From positions 62,001 to 126,000 of the forward strand of contig JAPPIG010000131.1 in NCBI GenBank assembly GCA_028820635.1: DNA of 64,000 nucleotides. The letters are read 5' to 3'. Origin of the DNA: Candidatus Poribacteria bacterium (GTDB taxonomy: Bacteria > Poribacteria > WGA-4E > WGA-3G). This document shows positions 1-9,456 of this stretch, piece by piece. The notes beneath the pieces were generated by a model, which had not been told where the DNA came from, did no database searches, and worked only from the letters and a program-made list of their open reading frames with translations. Every line of letters begins with the position of its first letter. Position 1 is the first letter of the stretch. The translations under genes were made by a program, and so were the position numbers.

Positions 1-221
1 TCACAAAGTGCCGTTTGTAGTCGCGCAATTCATTGCGCCTCTTTGAACTTGTGGACGGCACACGGCGTGTGCCTACTACCTTTAAGCGCATATTTAAATC
101 GGAATTATTTATGCACACCCCTCAATTAAGTAATAGTATGCTTCACTTAACTACTGAATTGTTGTAATTTATACCATATTTTGGCGATATATGGTAATTT
201 CGTTTTGACTAATCAATACAC
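1..221. other. intergenic left edge with a short palindrome
   Basis: No gene is seen. The stretch has a small hairpin (gcgcaattcattgcgc, about 23-38). It also has a variant of the GGCAC(A/G)C..G(C/T)GTGCC-CTACTAC repeat at 54-80, which recurs at 15561 and 37487. It lies downstream of the minus-strand PorV-like gene. Confidence 0.5.
54..80. repeat. short palindromic repeat, GTGCC-type, copy 1
   Basis: The core is GGCACACGGCGTGTGCC followed by TACTACC. It is a variant of the GGCACGCGGAGCGTGCC-TACTAC unit at 15561-15587 and 37487-37513. I read it as a REP-like dispersed palindrome. It sits downstream of a minus-strand gene end. Confidence 0.5.
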
Positions 222-1358
222 TTAAAAATTTAGTCCTAAGCTGACACGATGAGCATTTTGTAGATAGTCAAAGTCCGCATAAGCGTAATCGAGAGAAAGC
301 GTGGTTTGGTGGAATTTTAGGTGGATGCCTAAACCGAGCGTAAGTCCTTCTTCATCATCACTCCGATCGGGCCCTAATCGGAATTTGTACCCCGCACGAA
401 TCGCCGCCATCCTTTTGTACCAGTATTCTAAACCGAGATTCAGGCGTTCGCTGTTATCATTCGGATGATTACCGTCAAGCGCAATCGTGAGAAGGTTACT
501 TTCATTATCAACTAAGTCGTAAGCGACACCGAGCCGGAAATTGGATGGCAACGGATATTCAATAGTGTCCAACTCTGCTTTTCGCGTTGGATTTGTCGTA
601 TCTGGATAGGGGTGATAATCCGCTGTTCGTTCATCGCCTGCTTCTTCAACACCGGTTTCAAGGTCGGGCCCGCTGAAACTCATTTCAGGTCCGAAGTTTG
701 AGAACGACATGCCGATACGTAAACTCCGCCAACCTGTGTGATATAAAGTGCCGATGTCTATAGCAACACCCCTTGCACTTTCCCGATGGATCTGTTGGTG
801 GATATATTTCGCATTGATGCCAAATGAGAGATTAGCACCAGATTCTTTCTGATAGAGTTCCCTTGAATACGCTAACGACACTGCAGTATCCCATGCTGAA
901 TACCAAAGACCTGTGCCATCTGGTTTCGCCAGGGTTGTGATTTCTGTGTCAGGAACGTTGAGGAAGGTAACGCTGGCACCCAATGTGCCGACCTTTTCTA
1001 TTGGGGTGGCAAACGCGAGATAATTGTATCGGACATCTGCAAGCCATATCGTGTGCGTATCTGAGAAACTTGTCTTTTCAAGTTGGCTTAACCCTGCTGG
1101 ATTCCAATAGATGGTGGTAACATCGTTAGCGATTGCACCGAATGCCCCGCCTAAACTATCCACTCGTGCACCTGGTCCAATTTTAAGAAATTGTGCCCCT
1201 GCAGTACCCACATTCGTGGTTGCATAACCGGGGACTGTCAATGAAAGCATAGTAGTCGCTAATAGCAAGATTAAAAGAAAGGAAATATAACGGCGCGGTG
1301 TGTCCGTCTTTCTTATCTTTGCTGTACAATAACCCTGAAAAAAAATAATATTGTGCAT
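222..1358 (-). CDS. PorV/PorQ-family outer membrane beta-barrel protein
   Basis: The product is a predicted outer membrane barrel of the PorV/PorQ type. In type IX secretion PorV is the shuttle that carries cargo to the surface sortase. After an unusually long basic N-region and a hydrophobic core (about residues 24-46) comes the family opening GAQFLKIGPGARVDSLGGAF, then IYWNPAGL. The C-terminus ends in an aromatic residue (SLGLNF), as expected for an outer membrane strand. The length, 378 aa, is typical. An AGGAG site lies 7 bases before the ATG. It lies 25 bp downstream of the secreted 999-aa protein, so the two are probably cotranscribed and the barrel may export that neighbour. The family assignment is firm; the pairing is inference. 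Confidence 0.85.
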   Translation of the reverse strand: MHNIIFFQGYCTAKIRKTDTPRRYISFLLILLLATTMLSLTVPGYATTNVGTAGAQFLKIGPGARVDSLGGAFGAIANDVTTIYWNPAGLSQLEKTSFSDTHTIWLADVRYNYLAFATPIEKVGTLGASVTFLNVPDTEITTLAKPDGTGLWYSAWDTAVSLAYSRELYQKESGANLSFGINAKYIHQQIHRESARGVAIDIGTLYHTGWRSLRIGMSFSNFGPEMSFSGPDLETGVEEAGDERTADYHPYPDTTNPTRKAELDTIEYPLPSNFRLGVAYDLVDNESNLLTIALDGNHPNDNSERLNLGLEYWYKRMAAIRAGYKFRLGPDRSDDEEGLTLGLGIHLKFHQTTLSLDYAYADFDYLQNAHRVSLGLNF

Positions 1359-1383
1359 GTGTTTCTCCTAAAACGTGGGTGCC

Positions 1384-4383
1384 TTATCGAATGATGGCAA
1401 ACCGACCTATCTTATTTCCGATAACATCGTTCTTTTCATCTTGTGCTTCAACATGGAAGATATAAACACCACTTGCCAATGCCTGATTGTAACGGTTGAG
1501 CAGATCAAATTCCGCTGTGCCGCCCTTGTCTCCCTGTGCTAACCGTTCATCAGGGTTGAAGGAATCAGCACTTTCGTGTTTGATTTCGCGCACCAATTCA
1601 CCCACTAACGTATAGATACGTATTGTGCATCGTGGTGGTAGATGTGTGAAAAACACCTTATCCGTTCCTTCTGAGGTTACCGCTCTGTTTGTGACAAAGT
1701 ATGGATTTGGCACGACGCGAATTTTACTCAGATCGTCTTTGATGTCCTCAGCATCAAGCGACTCGCCCTGTGTTTTCAACAGCAGTTCATCTCCGTCTTG
1801 TGGCGCAGCAACGCCTCCCATCTTAACAGTAAATACATCACCAGACGAAATCTCACCGTTAGGATCAAAGATATAGACGTAAGCACCGCGGATAAAAATG
1901 CGGAAGAAACCTGGTGTCCCCTCTGGGTTATATTCATCACTCCAACCGGCATCTGTGAGAATAGCATACCCATCAGCGCGTTGGTCGTTGAATTTGATTT
2001 CTTCACCCGTATCTTCGTCTACCACTTTGACGTGTGTATCATCAGTAAACGTGATAGAGTAGGTATGCGGACGGAAATACGTTGTCCACCAGACGTTTGG
2101 CCAAGTATTCTCACCAAAGCCAGGGGACTGCCTATTTACCGACCAGTCTGAGACTGTGCCTGCTGTCAGTTTAACATCCTCAATTGTGTTTTCATCTGGA
2201 CTTCCGTAAGACACGTTAACCCCTGTTAGTTTCAAGATGACTCCATCAAACATCGGGGTAAGGATCTCAACTGCCTCTTGATGTTCTGGATCATACCAGC
2301 CAAACGTCTGCTTTTCCACCACCGTCTGATTTGTTGTAGTGTCAACTATCTCATAAGCTGGGGGTTGATATCCGGGACCTGTAATATATGCGCCGGGGTC
2401 AGTTTGTTTGGCACCGTACCAGACGACCTTATATTGATGTCCCGTAACTTTGTCTGGTGCAAGCACCATTGGCTCAACGGTGACAGCTAACTTTTCTTGT
2501 CCTTCCACATCAACAGTAGGTTCTTTATATCCGGCGGGATGTGCACGCGGAACAACATGAACCATTGTTTCAATCTGACTACTCTCCATCGCTGGCAATC
2601 CTTTTTTGGGATTACCTGAATCGTAAGAGGTAACAGCATAGGTATATTGCAGACCGTTTGTTAATCCCGTGTCAGAAAAGAAATTCTTGATACCGACATC
2701 TTCACCGAGTGCTTGCGATGGTGTAGAAACAACGCGGAAGATATCACCCGCTACAGGCGGACCTGAGGGACCATCAGTGATTTTCACGTAGAGTCCACCA
2801 AAATATATCTGTTCGCCAGACCGGTACGTCCCATCCGGATACGGTTCACCTGTAGCAGGGTCCTTCACAACAACATACCCGCCGCCATCTGCTGGGAATT
2901 CGGCATTATATGCCATCACTTCCCATAAGGTTGTGTTTATCACCTCAAAACTTGTGCTGGAATTGAATTTGATAGCATAGGTTGCACTCTTGAAGAAATC
3001 AGCAAAGAAAGGTTCATCACCCATGCTTTCAATTGTAGCATCAGACTGCTTGCCGACGTGCGAGACCGTGAAGAAATTACCGGTAGCACTCGGTTTGTCA
3101 AACTCCATCAACAATTCCCAGTCTTCAACAGGATTGCCAGTGTTTTCATCGTAAGCGGTATCCCGTCTATAAACTCTGTAGCCCTCAAAGATTTTCTCTG
3201 GGTCAGTTACGTCAACATACTCTTCAATACTTTTGTTAACGCCATTATCAACCCATCGTCCAGCACTTTCCCATAAGAGTGAAACTTGTCCGTCTGCGGG
3301 ATAGGCCGTTACGAGTGGTGAAGGCGGTGGTGCTGGGGCGACATATTCATCATCATATAACTTCTGTGCCCAGTCAGAAGCTGCTTGCAAACCAGCCAAC
3401 CCTTCGCCGATAGCCACTGCGATAATAACATTGAATGTCTCGCCAGGTGCAAGCGATTCAATTGGACCGTAGGACTGGATAAAACGTTGATCATCGTAGT
3501 TTGCTGGAAGTGGTTCAACGCCAGGGGTGCTGATGAGTGCGTACATCTCCGCATCGGTTGTTGGGTCTGTATCTATGGTAATCCGTTTGTGTGCGGTAAA
3601 AGGCAGCTTTGCAGCATCATCCTCTGAGTCGTCTCCCATATAGGCATCCAATACGCGTAAACCGATGTATCCTGGTGCAGACGCGTTTGAAAATCCATAA
3701 GAGAGGTAACGGTTTGGATGATCGTCGGGATTAAGTCCATCTGGTGTCTGATCCAGTGCGACAAAATCATCAGCCGAGTAGCTTGCGGTGCCTGTTTCGT
3801 TACTGGAAACATCCACGTCATACCGAAACGCCATAAACACATCTTCAAGTGTGTCTTCTCCAACGTTTTTGACGTTATACTCAAGGATAAAAAAGTCGTA
3901 GAGTGGTGCGTAACTCCACTGAAATCCGTTGACTTCAATTTCTAAACCGAGAATCACTCCTTTATTTACTTCGTCATTGGTATCGGAACATTTGAACCTA
4001 ATCGCTTGGTTTGTCGGTGTGCCTTTTGTCGTTACACCGGGTTTTTTGGAAAGAATGTCAACTAAAGCACCAGTATCTGGATCTTCAATTGGGACTGGCC
4101 AAATTTCGCTCTGTCTACCGTCTGCCTCAGCAACGCCGACTTCGCCATTCTTTTTAGCACCGATCCAAATATCTCCCTCATAGATGTAGGAATCATTTGT
4201 TCCTGCGGGCCACCATCCTGAAGGGTTTTGTGTTGGATTGCTCGGGTAACCGACAACTGCGGTGTTGAATATAGCGGATGATAGGTTTCCGACATCAAGT
4301 GCTTTCCACTCTACACCTGCATTTACTGACAACGCAGTGAATGCTAAGACCGTCCATAAAAGACTATATCGCAGTAATTTCAT
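1384..4383 (-). CDS. large secreted protein with C-terminal sorting-like domain
   Basis: This is a 999-aa protein with a signal peptide (residues 1-22, ending VNA). The body is rich in beta-strand-like, acidic and aromatic segments and contains a fibronectin-like stretch (VTAYPADGQVSLLWE, near residue 360). The last 100 residues hold VVPNPY, IRIYTLVGELVREI and LASGVYIFHVEA. That is the layout of FlgD-like/type IX C-terminal domains seen in proteins sorted to the surface in FCB-group bacteria. No catalytic motif is recognised, so its job outside the cell is unknown. A good AGAGG site precedes the ATG. The PorV-like gene follows after 25 bp. I infer a cell-surface or released protein exported with that barrel. 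Confidence 0.75.
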   Translation of the reverse strand: MKLLRYSLLWTVLAFTALSVNAGVEWKALDVGNLSSAIFNTAVVGYPSNPTQNPSGWWPAGTNDSYIYEGDIWIGAKKNGEVGVAEADGRQSEIWPVPIEDPDTGALVDILSKKPGVTTKGTPTNQAIRFKCSDTNDEVNKGVILGLEIEVNGFQWSYAPLYDFFILEYNVKNVGEDTLEDVFMAFRYDVDVSSNETGTASYSADDFVALDQTPDGLNPDDHPNRYLSYGFSNASAPGYIGLRVLDAYMGDDSEDDAAKLPFTAHKRITIDTDPTTDAEMYALISTPGVEPLPANYDDQRFIQSYGPIESLAPGETFNVIIAVAIGEGLAGLQAASDWAQKLYDDEYVAPAPPPSPLVTAYPADGQVSLLWESAGRWVDNGVNKSIEEYVDVTDPEKIFEGYRVYRRDTAYDENTGNPVEDWELLMEFDKPSATGNFFTVSHVGKQSDATIESMGDEPFFADFFKSATYAIKFNSSTSFEVINTTLWEVMAYNAEFPADGGGYVVVKDPATGEPYPDGTYRSGEQIYFGGLYVKITDGPSGPPVAGDIFRVVSTPSQALGEDVGIKNFFSDTGLTNGLQYTYAVTSYDSGNPKKGLPAMESSQIETMVHVVPRAHPAGYKEPTVDVEGQEKLAVTVEPMVLAPDKVTGHQYKVVWYGAKQTDPGAYITGPGYQPPAYEIVDTTTNQTVVEKQTFGWYDPEHQEAVEILTPMFDGVILKLTGVNVSYGSPDENTIEDVKLTAGTVSDWSVNRQSPGFGENTWPNVWWTTYFRPHTYSITFTDDTHVKVVDEDTGEEIKFNDQRADGYAILTDAGWSDEYNPEGTPGFFRIFIRGAYVYIFDPNGEISSGDVFTVKMGGVAAPQDGDELLLKTQGESLDAEDIKDDLSKIRVVPNPYFVTNRAVTSEGTDKVFFTHLPPRCTIRIYTLVGELVREIKHESADSFNPDERLAQGDKGGTAEFDLLNRYNQALASGVYIFHVEAQDEKNDVIGNKIGRFAIIR

Positions 4384-4633
4384 ATTTCTTTACCTCTATA
4401 TTGCGGGTTTGATGATAAATCGTTCCCTTCTGAAAATATTATAATTTACCAAAATCCTCAAAGTGCGATGTGATATATGGTAGATTTAGAATTATTTGTA
4501 CACTTTGCCCCAAAGCGAGGTTAGGAAACCTCGCCTACCGAGGGATGAAGGTGTTTATTTGTTTTTATAATTCACCATAAATCACATGCGCGCATTATAC
4601 CATAACATCAGGGTTGTCCTTCAGTAAATTTAG
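4384..4633. other. intergenic region with hairpin
   Basis: No gene is seen. An AT-rich leader lies upstream of the 999-aa gene. The palindrome gcgaggttaggaaacctcgc sits near 4510-4530 and has a near-identical partner at 47851-47872. A motif, ttataattcaccataaat, also resembles part of the 63-bp repeat at 27597 and 56845. Confidence 0.5.
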
Positions 4634-6535
4634 TCACTGTGTCTCCGTGATTTCATAAATGCGGTACCTTTGTTTCTTATCGTTACCTACATCTACCTCG
4701 CCTTCCATGAGCAGTGGATAACTGTATTCAGTTTCTTTAACTGAAAAAAGATAGGGGATTGCCCCTGCTTCCCTTGCTTCTTTTGCTTGGCGTGCCACAT
4801 TGCGCGGTGATTTCGCGTGAACGTTATTAATCTGATATGTTGATCTATCAGCGTAATACATCAGATCAAAGTGTGCACCGGTCCGCTCATCATCAAGGAA
4901 GAAACAAACATTTTCGGGCAACTCTCGTTGGATTCGTTCACCACTTACTACATACAGCGGAATCTGTGCATTTCGTTCAGTGACTCTGTATGCTTTGTGA
5001 ACATAACGTCCCGCGTAAAGAACAGCAATTACGAGTGCTACTATGCGAACGCCAAGCCATATCCATTTTTGCCATTCTTTTTTGGTTATCAGACAAATAC
5101 CAACGAAAAATGCAAGCAGTCCACCAAATGCGATGAGTTGCTCAATAATCCAAAAATGTTTATGAATGAAAGGAGCAAAACTCCTTATGCCATCAATCGG
5201 AATCATATTTCGAATTTGGATATTTCCTTTAGTTTGTGCTGCTATCGCAGTAATGCCAACAATAGACAACATTGATGCCCCCCAAATTGCTGTGTAAAGC
5301 CAATCCCTTCGTTGCCATGCCCTGCTAATGACCGCTGCTATACAAATTAGTAAAGGTGGCACAGCGATCATCGTTGCCGATGGTGTTTTCGTCTCCGCGA
5401 GTACGTGTGGAACAATAACACCGATAGCCCATGCCAACACAAATAATTCAGGTAATCGCCAATGTTTGAACATCACTACCAGCAGACATAACACAACAGC
5501 AAAGAGTGCGGCGTAAAAGAACGGATAGAACAGCGGCATATACTCAAATAGTGGTCTGTCCCATGATGCTGCCCAATTTTCAACATTCGTATTAAGATGA
5601 TCAATAACCCGTTTGTGTTCCCACAAGAATTCTTGAGGATATTTGATTAGGCAATAAATTGCCCACGGTGCAACAGTTAGGATTCCTACCAGAAGTTGTA
5701 AACCGACATCACTGAGTCTAATTCGTATGTCTTCTGTATCGGACAAAATATGATTCGATTTTTGTGTCTCAACAGGTACAACATTGTCAGTATTAGGTTT
5801 GATACGACGTTTTATCCATTTGAAACACCTAACAATCAAATCAATTATTGAGACCCCTATTTTCCGTTTGTACCACGCGACAAACCAAACAACAAACGCA
5901 ATCCCAAAAGTGATAAGTGCCAGATAACTTTTTGAGAGATAGGCTATCCCCATCGCCACACCCGATAAGATATAATTCCTCCTTTTTCCACTCCGAATTC
6001 CGCGAAGCAAAAACCAACATGAAACTTGAACCCAGAGCAATAGTGCGATGTCAATGTGATCCGAAAAGCGATAGCCGTGAACAGATTCAAACAGAAACGG
6101 ATTAAATGCCTGAAGAAACGCTGCAATCAGACCTGCACGTTTATCAAAAAGATCGGAAGCGATTCTATATGTCAACCATGCGGACAACACAAGACTGATA
6201 GCAGATGGCAAGCGAAGCGCGAAAGCGTTGATGCCGAAGATAAAATGCGAAATACAGATTTTCCACATCGCTACAGGCGGTTTATGTAGCCATATATGGT
6301 TCTCCCCCCAACTTTTGTAATTATATTCCAGCCACGGTTGGTCATATAGTGTGAACTTTAACGGATGTTTTGTTAAATTCCGCGCGACCATCGCGTGGAA
6401 TCCTTCGTCCCAATAGTGAATCTTGCTATGCCCGAGATTTCGCAATACCAAAGTAAAGGAGGTAATCAGGATACAAAATAGGATGATTTTTATGAGTATT
6501 GATTGACTTTTTACGTTTGAGTTTTCAAAAATCAT
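4634..6535 (-). CDS. membrane glycosyltransferase, GT39/ArnT-like (PMT_2 type)
   Basis: The 633-aa polytopic membrane protein has an N-terminal helix, then HYWDEGFHAMVARNL. Asp43-Glu44 match the catalytic acidic motif in the first periplasmic loop of ArnT/PMT-type enzymes, which use polyprenyl-phosphate sugars. About a dozen hydrophobic segments follow, with a soluble tail of roughly 90 residues. A charged cytoplasmic loop (about residues 225-275, KRKIGV...RRIKPN) is longer than in most relatives. An AGGA site lies 8 bases before the ATG. The acceptor (lipid A, protein or glycan) cannot be read from the sequence. It stands beside a sugar-type oxidoreductase 51 bp upstream, which may share the transcript. 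Confidence 0.8.
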   Translation of the reverse strand: MIFENSNVKSQSILIKIILFCILITSFTLVLRNLGHSKIHYWDEGFHAMVARNLTKHPLKFTLYDQPWLEYNYKSWGENHIWLHKPPVAMWKICISHFIFGINAFALRLPSAISLVLSAWLTYRIASDLFDKRAGLIAAFLQAFNPFLFESVHGYRFSDHIDIALLLWVQVSCWFLLRGIRSGKRRNYILSGVAMGIAYLSKSYLALITFGIAFVVWFVAWYKRKIGVSIIDLIVRCFKWIKRRIKPNTDNVVPVETQKSNHILSDTEDIRIRLSDVGLQLLVGILTVAPWAIYCLIKYPQEFLWEHKRVIDHLNTNVENWAASWDRPLFEYMPLFYPFFYAALFAVVLCLLVVMFKHWRLPELFVLAWAIGVIVPHVLAETKTPSATMIAVPPLLICIAAVISRAWQRRDWLYTAIWGASMLSIVGITAIAAQTKGNIQIRNMIPIDGIRSFAPFIHKHFWIIEQLIAFGGLLAFFVGICLITKKEWQKWIWLGVRIVALVIAVLYAGRYVHKAYRVTERNAQIPLYVVSGERIQRELPENVCFFLDDERTGAHFDLMYYADRSTYQINNVHAKSPRNVARQAKEAREAGAIPYLFSVKETEYSYPLLMEGEVDVGNDKKQRYRIYEITETQ

Positions 6536-6586
6536 CTGTTATGTCCTGAAAGGTATCATCTGTTTTAGCATCAAACGATATTTCGC

Positions 6587-7588
6587 TTATACCCACCCGT
6601 CCTCAATCATCAATGTTAATGGCGATTCCATCTCTTCCATGGGTAGTTGTACTCGCTGTCGTTTCCGAGATGACTCATAGATTGCCATGAGCAGTTCAAG
6701 CGTAGCGTATCCACAATGTCCACTTGAGCGATGTTCTCGGTCCTCCTCAATGACTGCGATGAGGTCTTGCACAGGGGTAATTTCGGGAGTTAGTTCAGGT
6801 GTTGCCCATTCGCCACCGGTCTCTTGGTTGCGATAACGAATACCGGGTCCACCTGGGGCAGCGAGTTCAATTTCACCTTCTGTGCCGTAGCAGTAGATGT
6901 GGTGATAACCCGGGGCGGTGTCGTTCCCCGATTCTATGATGCCTCGCACATTGTCTTCAAACTTGAAGTATCCGATAGCGAAATCCTCTGAGTGCAAATC
7001 GTATTTGGTCGGTGTGCCGATACGTTCAATCTGTCCAATCACCCAACTGACAGGACGGTCGCCGTAGACGTAAAGCATAAGATCAACGGTATGCGTGGCA
7101 TTATCCTTCAAATCACCGCCGCCACAGATGCCGTGTATACGAAAGATGTCCCCAATAGCACCGTCGGCAATCATCTGTTGTGCGTGCTGATAGGGTGCAC
7201 TAAACCGAACTTGATGGTCAATTGCCAACTTTACACCGTGCTGTGAACAGGACTCAAGCATCGCCTTCCCTTGTCCAAGATTTTCTGCCATCGGTTTTTC
7301 AGACAAAATACCTTTGACACCGTGTTTTGCCGTTTCAATTACCAGCGGCGCATGCAGTTTCGGGCGCGTACAGACTGAAACGAGATCAATTTCTTCTGTT
7401 TCAAGCATTTTAATGTAATCGGTGTAAGGTTTTTCGACCTCATACCGTTCGGCATAAGCTTTTAGACGTTCTTCGTCAAGATCAGCAATTGCGGTTATAG
7501 TTGTCCTCGGTTCGTTCACATACCAACCAGCGTGCATGTGAGAAATGCCACCGCATCCGATGATTGCTACCTTATAATTTTTGTCCAT
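6587..7588 (-). CDS. Gfo/Idh/MocA-family NAD(P)-dependent oxidoreductase
   Basis: The 333-aa cytoplasmic enzyme has an N-terminal Rossmann fold with AIIGCGGISHMHAG (Gly11, Gly13, Gly14). The family's EKP motif (SEKPMAENLG, near residue 96) marks the active site. The C-terminal GFO_IDH_MocA alpha/beta domain carries GGGDLKDNATHTVDLMLY, with the usual catalytic His in the NATH segment. It acts on sugars, inositols or related polyols; the substrate cannot be told. AGAGGA lies 8 bases before the ATG. Genes of this family are abundant in Poribacteria and planctomycetes, which is one hint to the host. Confidence 0.9.
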   Translation of the reverse strand: MDKNYKVAIIGCGGISHMHAGWYVNEPRTTITAIADLDEERLKAYAERYEVEKPYTDYIKMLETEEIDLVSVCTRPKLHAPLVIETAKHGVKGILSEKPMAENLGQGKAMLESCSQHGVKLAIDHQVRFSAPYQHAQQMIADGAIGDIFRIHGICGGGDLKDNATHTVDLMLYVYGDRPVSWVIGQIERIGTPTKYDLHSEDFAIGYFKFEDNVRGIIESGNDTAPGYHHIYCYGTEGEIELAAPGGPGIRYRNQETGGEWATPELTPEITPVQDLIAVIEEDREHRSSGHCGYATLELLMAIYESSRKRQRVQLPMEEMESPLTLMIEDGWV

Positions 7589-7701
7589 AAATAATTCCTC
7601 TTTTTGTCAGTTGAGAAGTTGAAGAAAATTGTCCCACACTAACCATCCGTTACTTGCCGTAAAAACTTGATTCTTCATTTTGATTCACCTTCTAATGAGA
7701 A

Positions 7702-8529
7702 CTACAAGCCAGATTCGTTAATTTTATTGTAGATGTCGGTGCCCATATTGACTAATTTTTCTCGGATTTCATCCCAATCGTCTTGGTCGATTTTCCCTTT
7801 GTTTAGGACAGGAAATTGTACTCTTATCTGCTTCGGAGAATCGTTATAGTCATAAGAGTAATCCGATTCCGGAAATAACTCCATTACACTGTCTCTACGT
7901 TCCAAAGGATTTTCTCCTCGGAAGTACAACTGAACATAACATCGCTGGTTGGTAACAAAAAGCCAGACACCAATATTGCGAATATCTTTCGGTATCCAAC
8001 CATCATTACTAAGAGGGACGGGTTTTCCCGCAAATAACTCACCAAATTTACCTTCTCGAATCGGAGACCAAAACTCGCTATATCCAACATCAGGTTTTTT
8101 CTCAGTTTGGATATCTATTGCGGGGCGAGCAACGTGGTGAAAGGAGAGCTCTTCGTGTGAATTTGCTTCAGCTTGAATCAGATACCAGTTGACGTTACTG
8201 TCTTCATTGCGTAGATTACACGTAACAATCATCAGTTCTTCAAAATCTTCAGCCACTAAAACCGCTACATCAGCTTCCTTTAGGCGAGCGTAAGCCTCAA
8301 GCCTTCCCCAGTGATCCCAATTCGCTTTATCAAACTGATTTTCGACAACAAGTGTCCCATCTTCTCCGACTGCAACAATGTCTGCTTTGCGCGTGCCAAC
8401 GTTTGCTTCTGTTTCAGCGTCTTCAAATTTGCCGACATTGAGTGCGTCAAGTGTATTAGCGAGATCCGCTGAGAAATCCTCTTCTCGTGTATAGATATCT
8501 GATAATGGTATCGTTTTTTGTAGGTTCAT
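7702..8529 (-). CDS. DUF4268-type protein with PD-(D/E)xK nuclease-like N-terminal domain
   Basis: Residues 1-100 look like a restriction-endonuclease-like fold. TRKADIVAV (Asp50) is followed by a strand VVENQFDK (Glu63, Gln65), a variant of the D...ExK core with Gln in place of Lys, then DHWGRLEAYA. That signature is typical of DUF4268 proteins, which hold a nuclease-like domain plus a C-terminal domain (FAGKPVPLS.. to RVQFPVL) of unknown role. AGGA lies 7 bases before the ATG. The next gene upstream, an HhH-GPD-like protein, is 25 bp away on the same strand, so the two are probably one operon. Whether it cuts DNA is not shown by the sequence; a role in DNA restriction or repair is inference. 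Confidence 0.65.
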   Translation of the reverse strand: MNLQKTIPLSDIYTREEDFSADLANTLDALNVGKFEDAETEANVGTRKADIVAVGEDGTLVVENQFDKANWDHWGRLEAYARLKEADVAVLVAEDFEELMIVTCNLRNEDSNVNWYLIQAEANSHEELSFHHVARPAIDIQTEKKPDVGYSEFWSPIREGKFGELFAGKPVPLSNDGWIPKDIRNIGVWLFVTNQRCYVQLYFRGENPLERRDSVMELFPESDYSYDYNDSPKQIRVQFPVLNKGKIDQDDWDEIREKLVNMGTDIYNKINESGL

Positions 8530-8554
8530 TTGAGTTTCCTATACACAATTCTTG

Positions 8555-9439
8555 TTATTGCTCATGATAAATATTTAGGTGTTTAGCATCATCCATGACT
8601 TTTAATACGAATCGTAATGCTTCATTAACGGCTTCTTCATTCGGAAAAGCATCGGCGACATCTGGATCAAGACGAACAATGTTTGTACCAGCAGCGTATT
8701 GCTCCGCATATTTTCCACGGATACCATTTTTGAGTAAAGTTTCGTCATACTCAGGACGTAATTCGTCATTAAGCTCGGTTTTGCCCGTGGTTTTTGCTGG
8801 TCGTGCACCTCTTTTCCAAATGAAACTGTCAACAGCTTGAACTGAAAGTCCTACTTGTTTTGAGGCTGCTTCCAAGAGAAGAAGTGCCTCAATATCTGAC
8901 ACGTTTCGATTTAATATATTAGATACAAACCTAATGATGTGTACATCAGGTTTAGTTGTGTCTGCCCCAAAGAGTATTCGCAGGTATTGAAAACCAGCCA
9001 TCGCAAAATATTTAATATTAAGCGTATAGCACTCCTGAGGATTAGCTTGCATTGCCCATTCTTTCAAATTTTCTTCTTCAGGAATGCTCGGTGTTTTCTG
9101 AGCGATTTGGCAAAGGTATTTTACTACTTGCTGTAGCATTTTTGCTTTACGCTCGGAATTGTAGTTAAGCTCTTGTTGAATGAATTTATAGGGCGTTGGA
9201 TAACTTGCCATGAGATTTGCTAAATCAGTGACTTGTTGTGTGTCAGGATGTTTACCCCTAAAATTCTTGAGTCGAGGAATTACGACTTTGTCATAACTTG
9301 TACGAAGCGAAAGGACACAGTCAATGACCTTGATAGCAGGAGATCTCAAATCAGGGTCTACGGGTTTGCAAAAAGAGGCAATTTGTTCTAATTTATTCGC
9401 TATAGCAGCTATATCTGCCTTATCAATATTGGTTTCCAT
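8555..9439 (-). CDS. HhH-GPD-like protein with C-terminal antitoxin-like segment
   Basis: The 294-aa protein is not confidently recognised. I start it at ATG 9439 (METNIDK), because AAGAGG lies about 12 bases upstream and the 22 codons further out belong to an unrelated sequence (a receptor-gene copy read in another frame). Residues 140-210 contain KPDVHIIRFV and VDSFIWKRG, which resemble the DxH and LDxxLW parts of HhH-GPD DNA glycosylases; no clear GxG hairpin is seen. Residues 237-280 (NGIRGKYAEQY, GTNIVRLDPDVADAFP, VNEALR) match a short motif I know from small free-standing antitoxin-like proteins. It is thus a possible fusion. It forms an operon with the DUF4268 gene. The function is inference; the two-part layout is what I see. 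Confidence 0.5.
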   Translation of the reverse strand: METNIDKADIAAIANKLEQIASFCKPVDPDLRSPAIKVIDCVLSLRTSYDKVVIPRLKNFRGKHPDTQQVTDLANLMASYPTPYKFIQQELNYNSERKAKMLQQVVKYLCQIAQKTPSIPEEENLKEWAMQANPQECYTLNIKYFAMAGFQYLRILFGADTTKPDVHIIRFVSNILNRNVSDIEALLLLEAASKQVGLSVQAVDSFIWKRGARPAKTTGKTELNDELRPEYDETLLKNGIRGKYAEQYAAGTNIVRLDPDVADAFPNEEAVNEALRFVLKVMDDAKHLNIYHEQ

Positions 9440-9456
9440 TAGTAAAAATTTACCTC

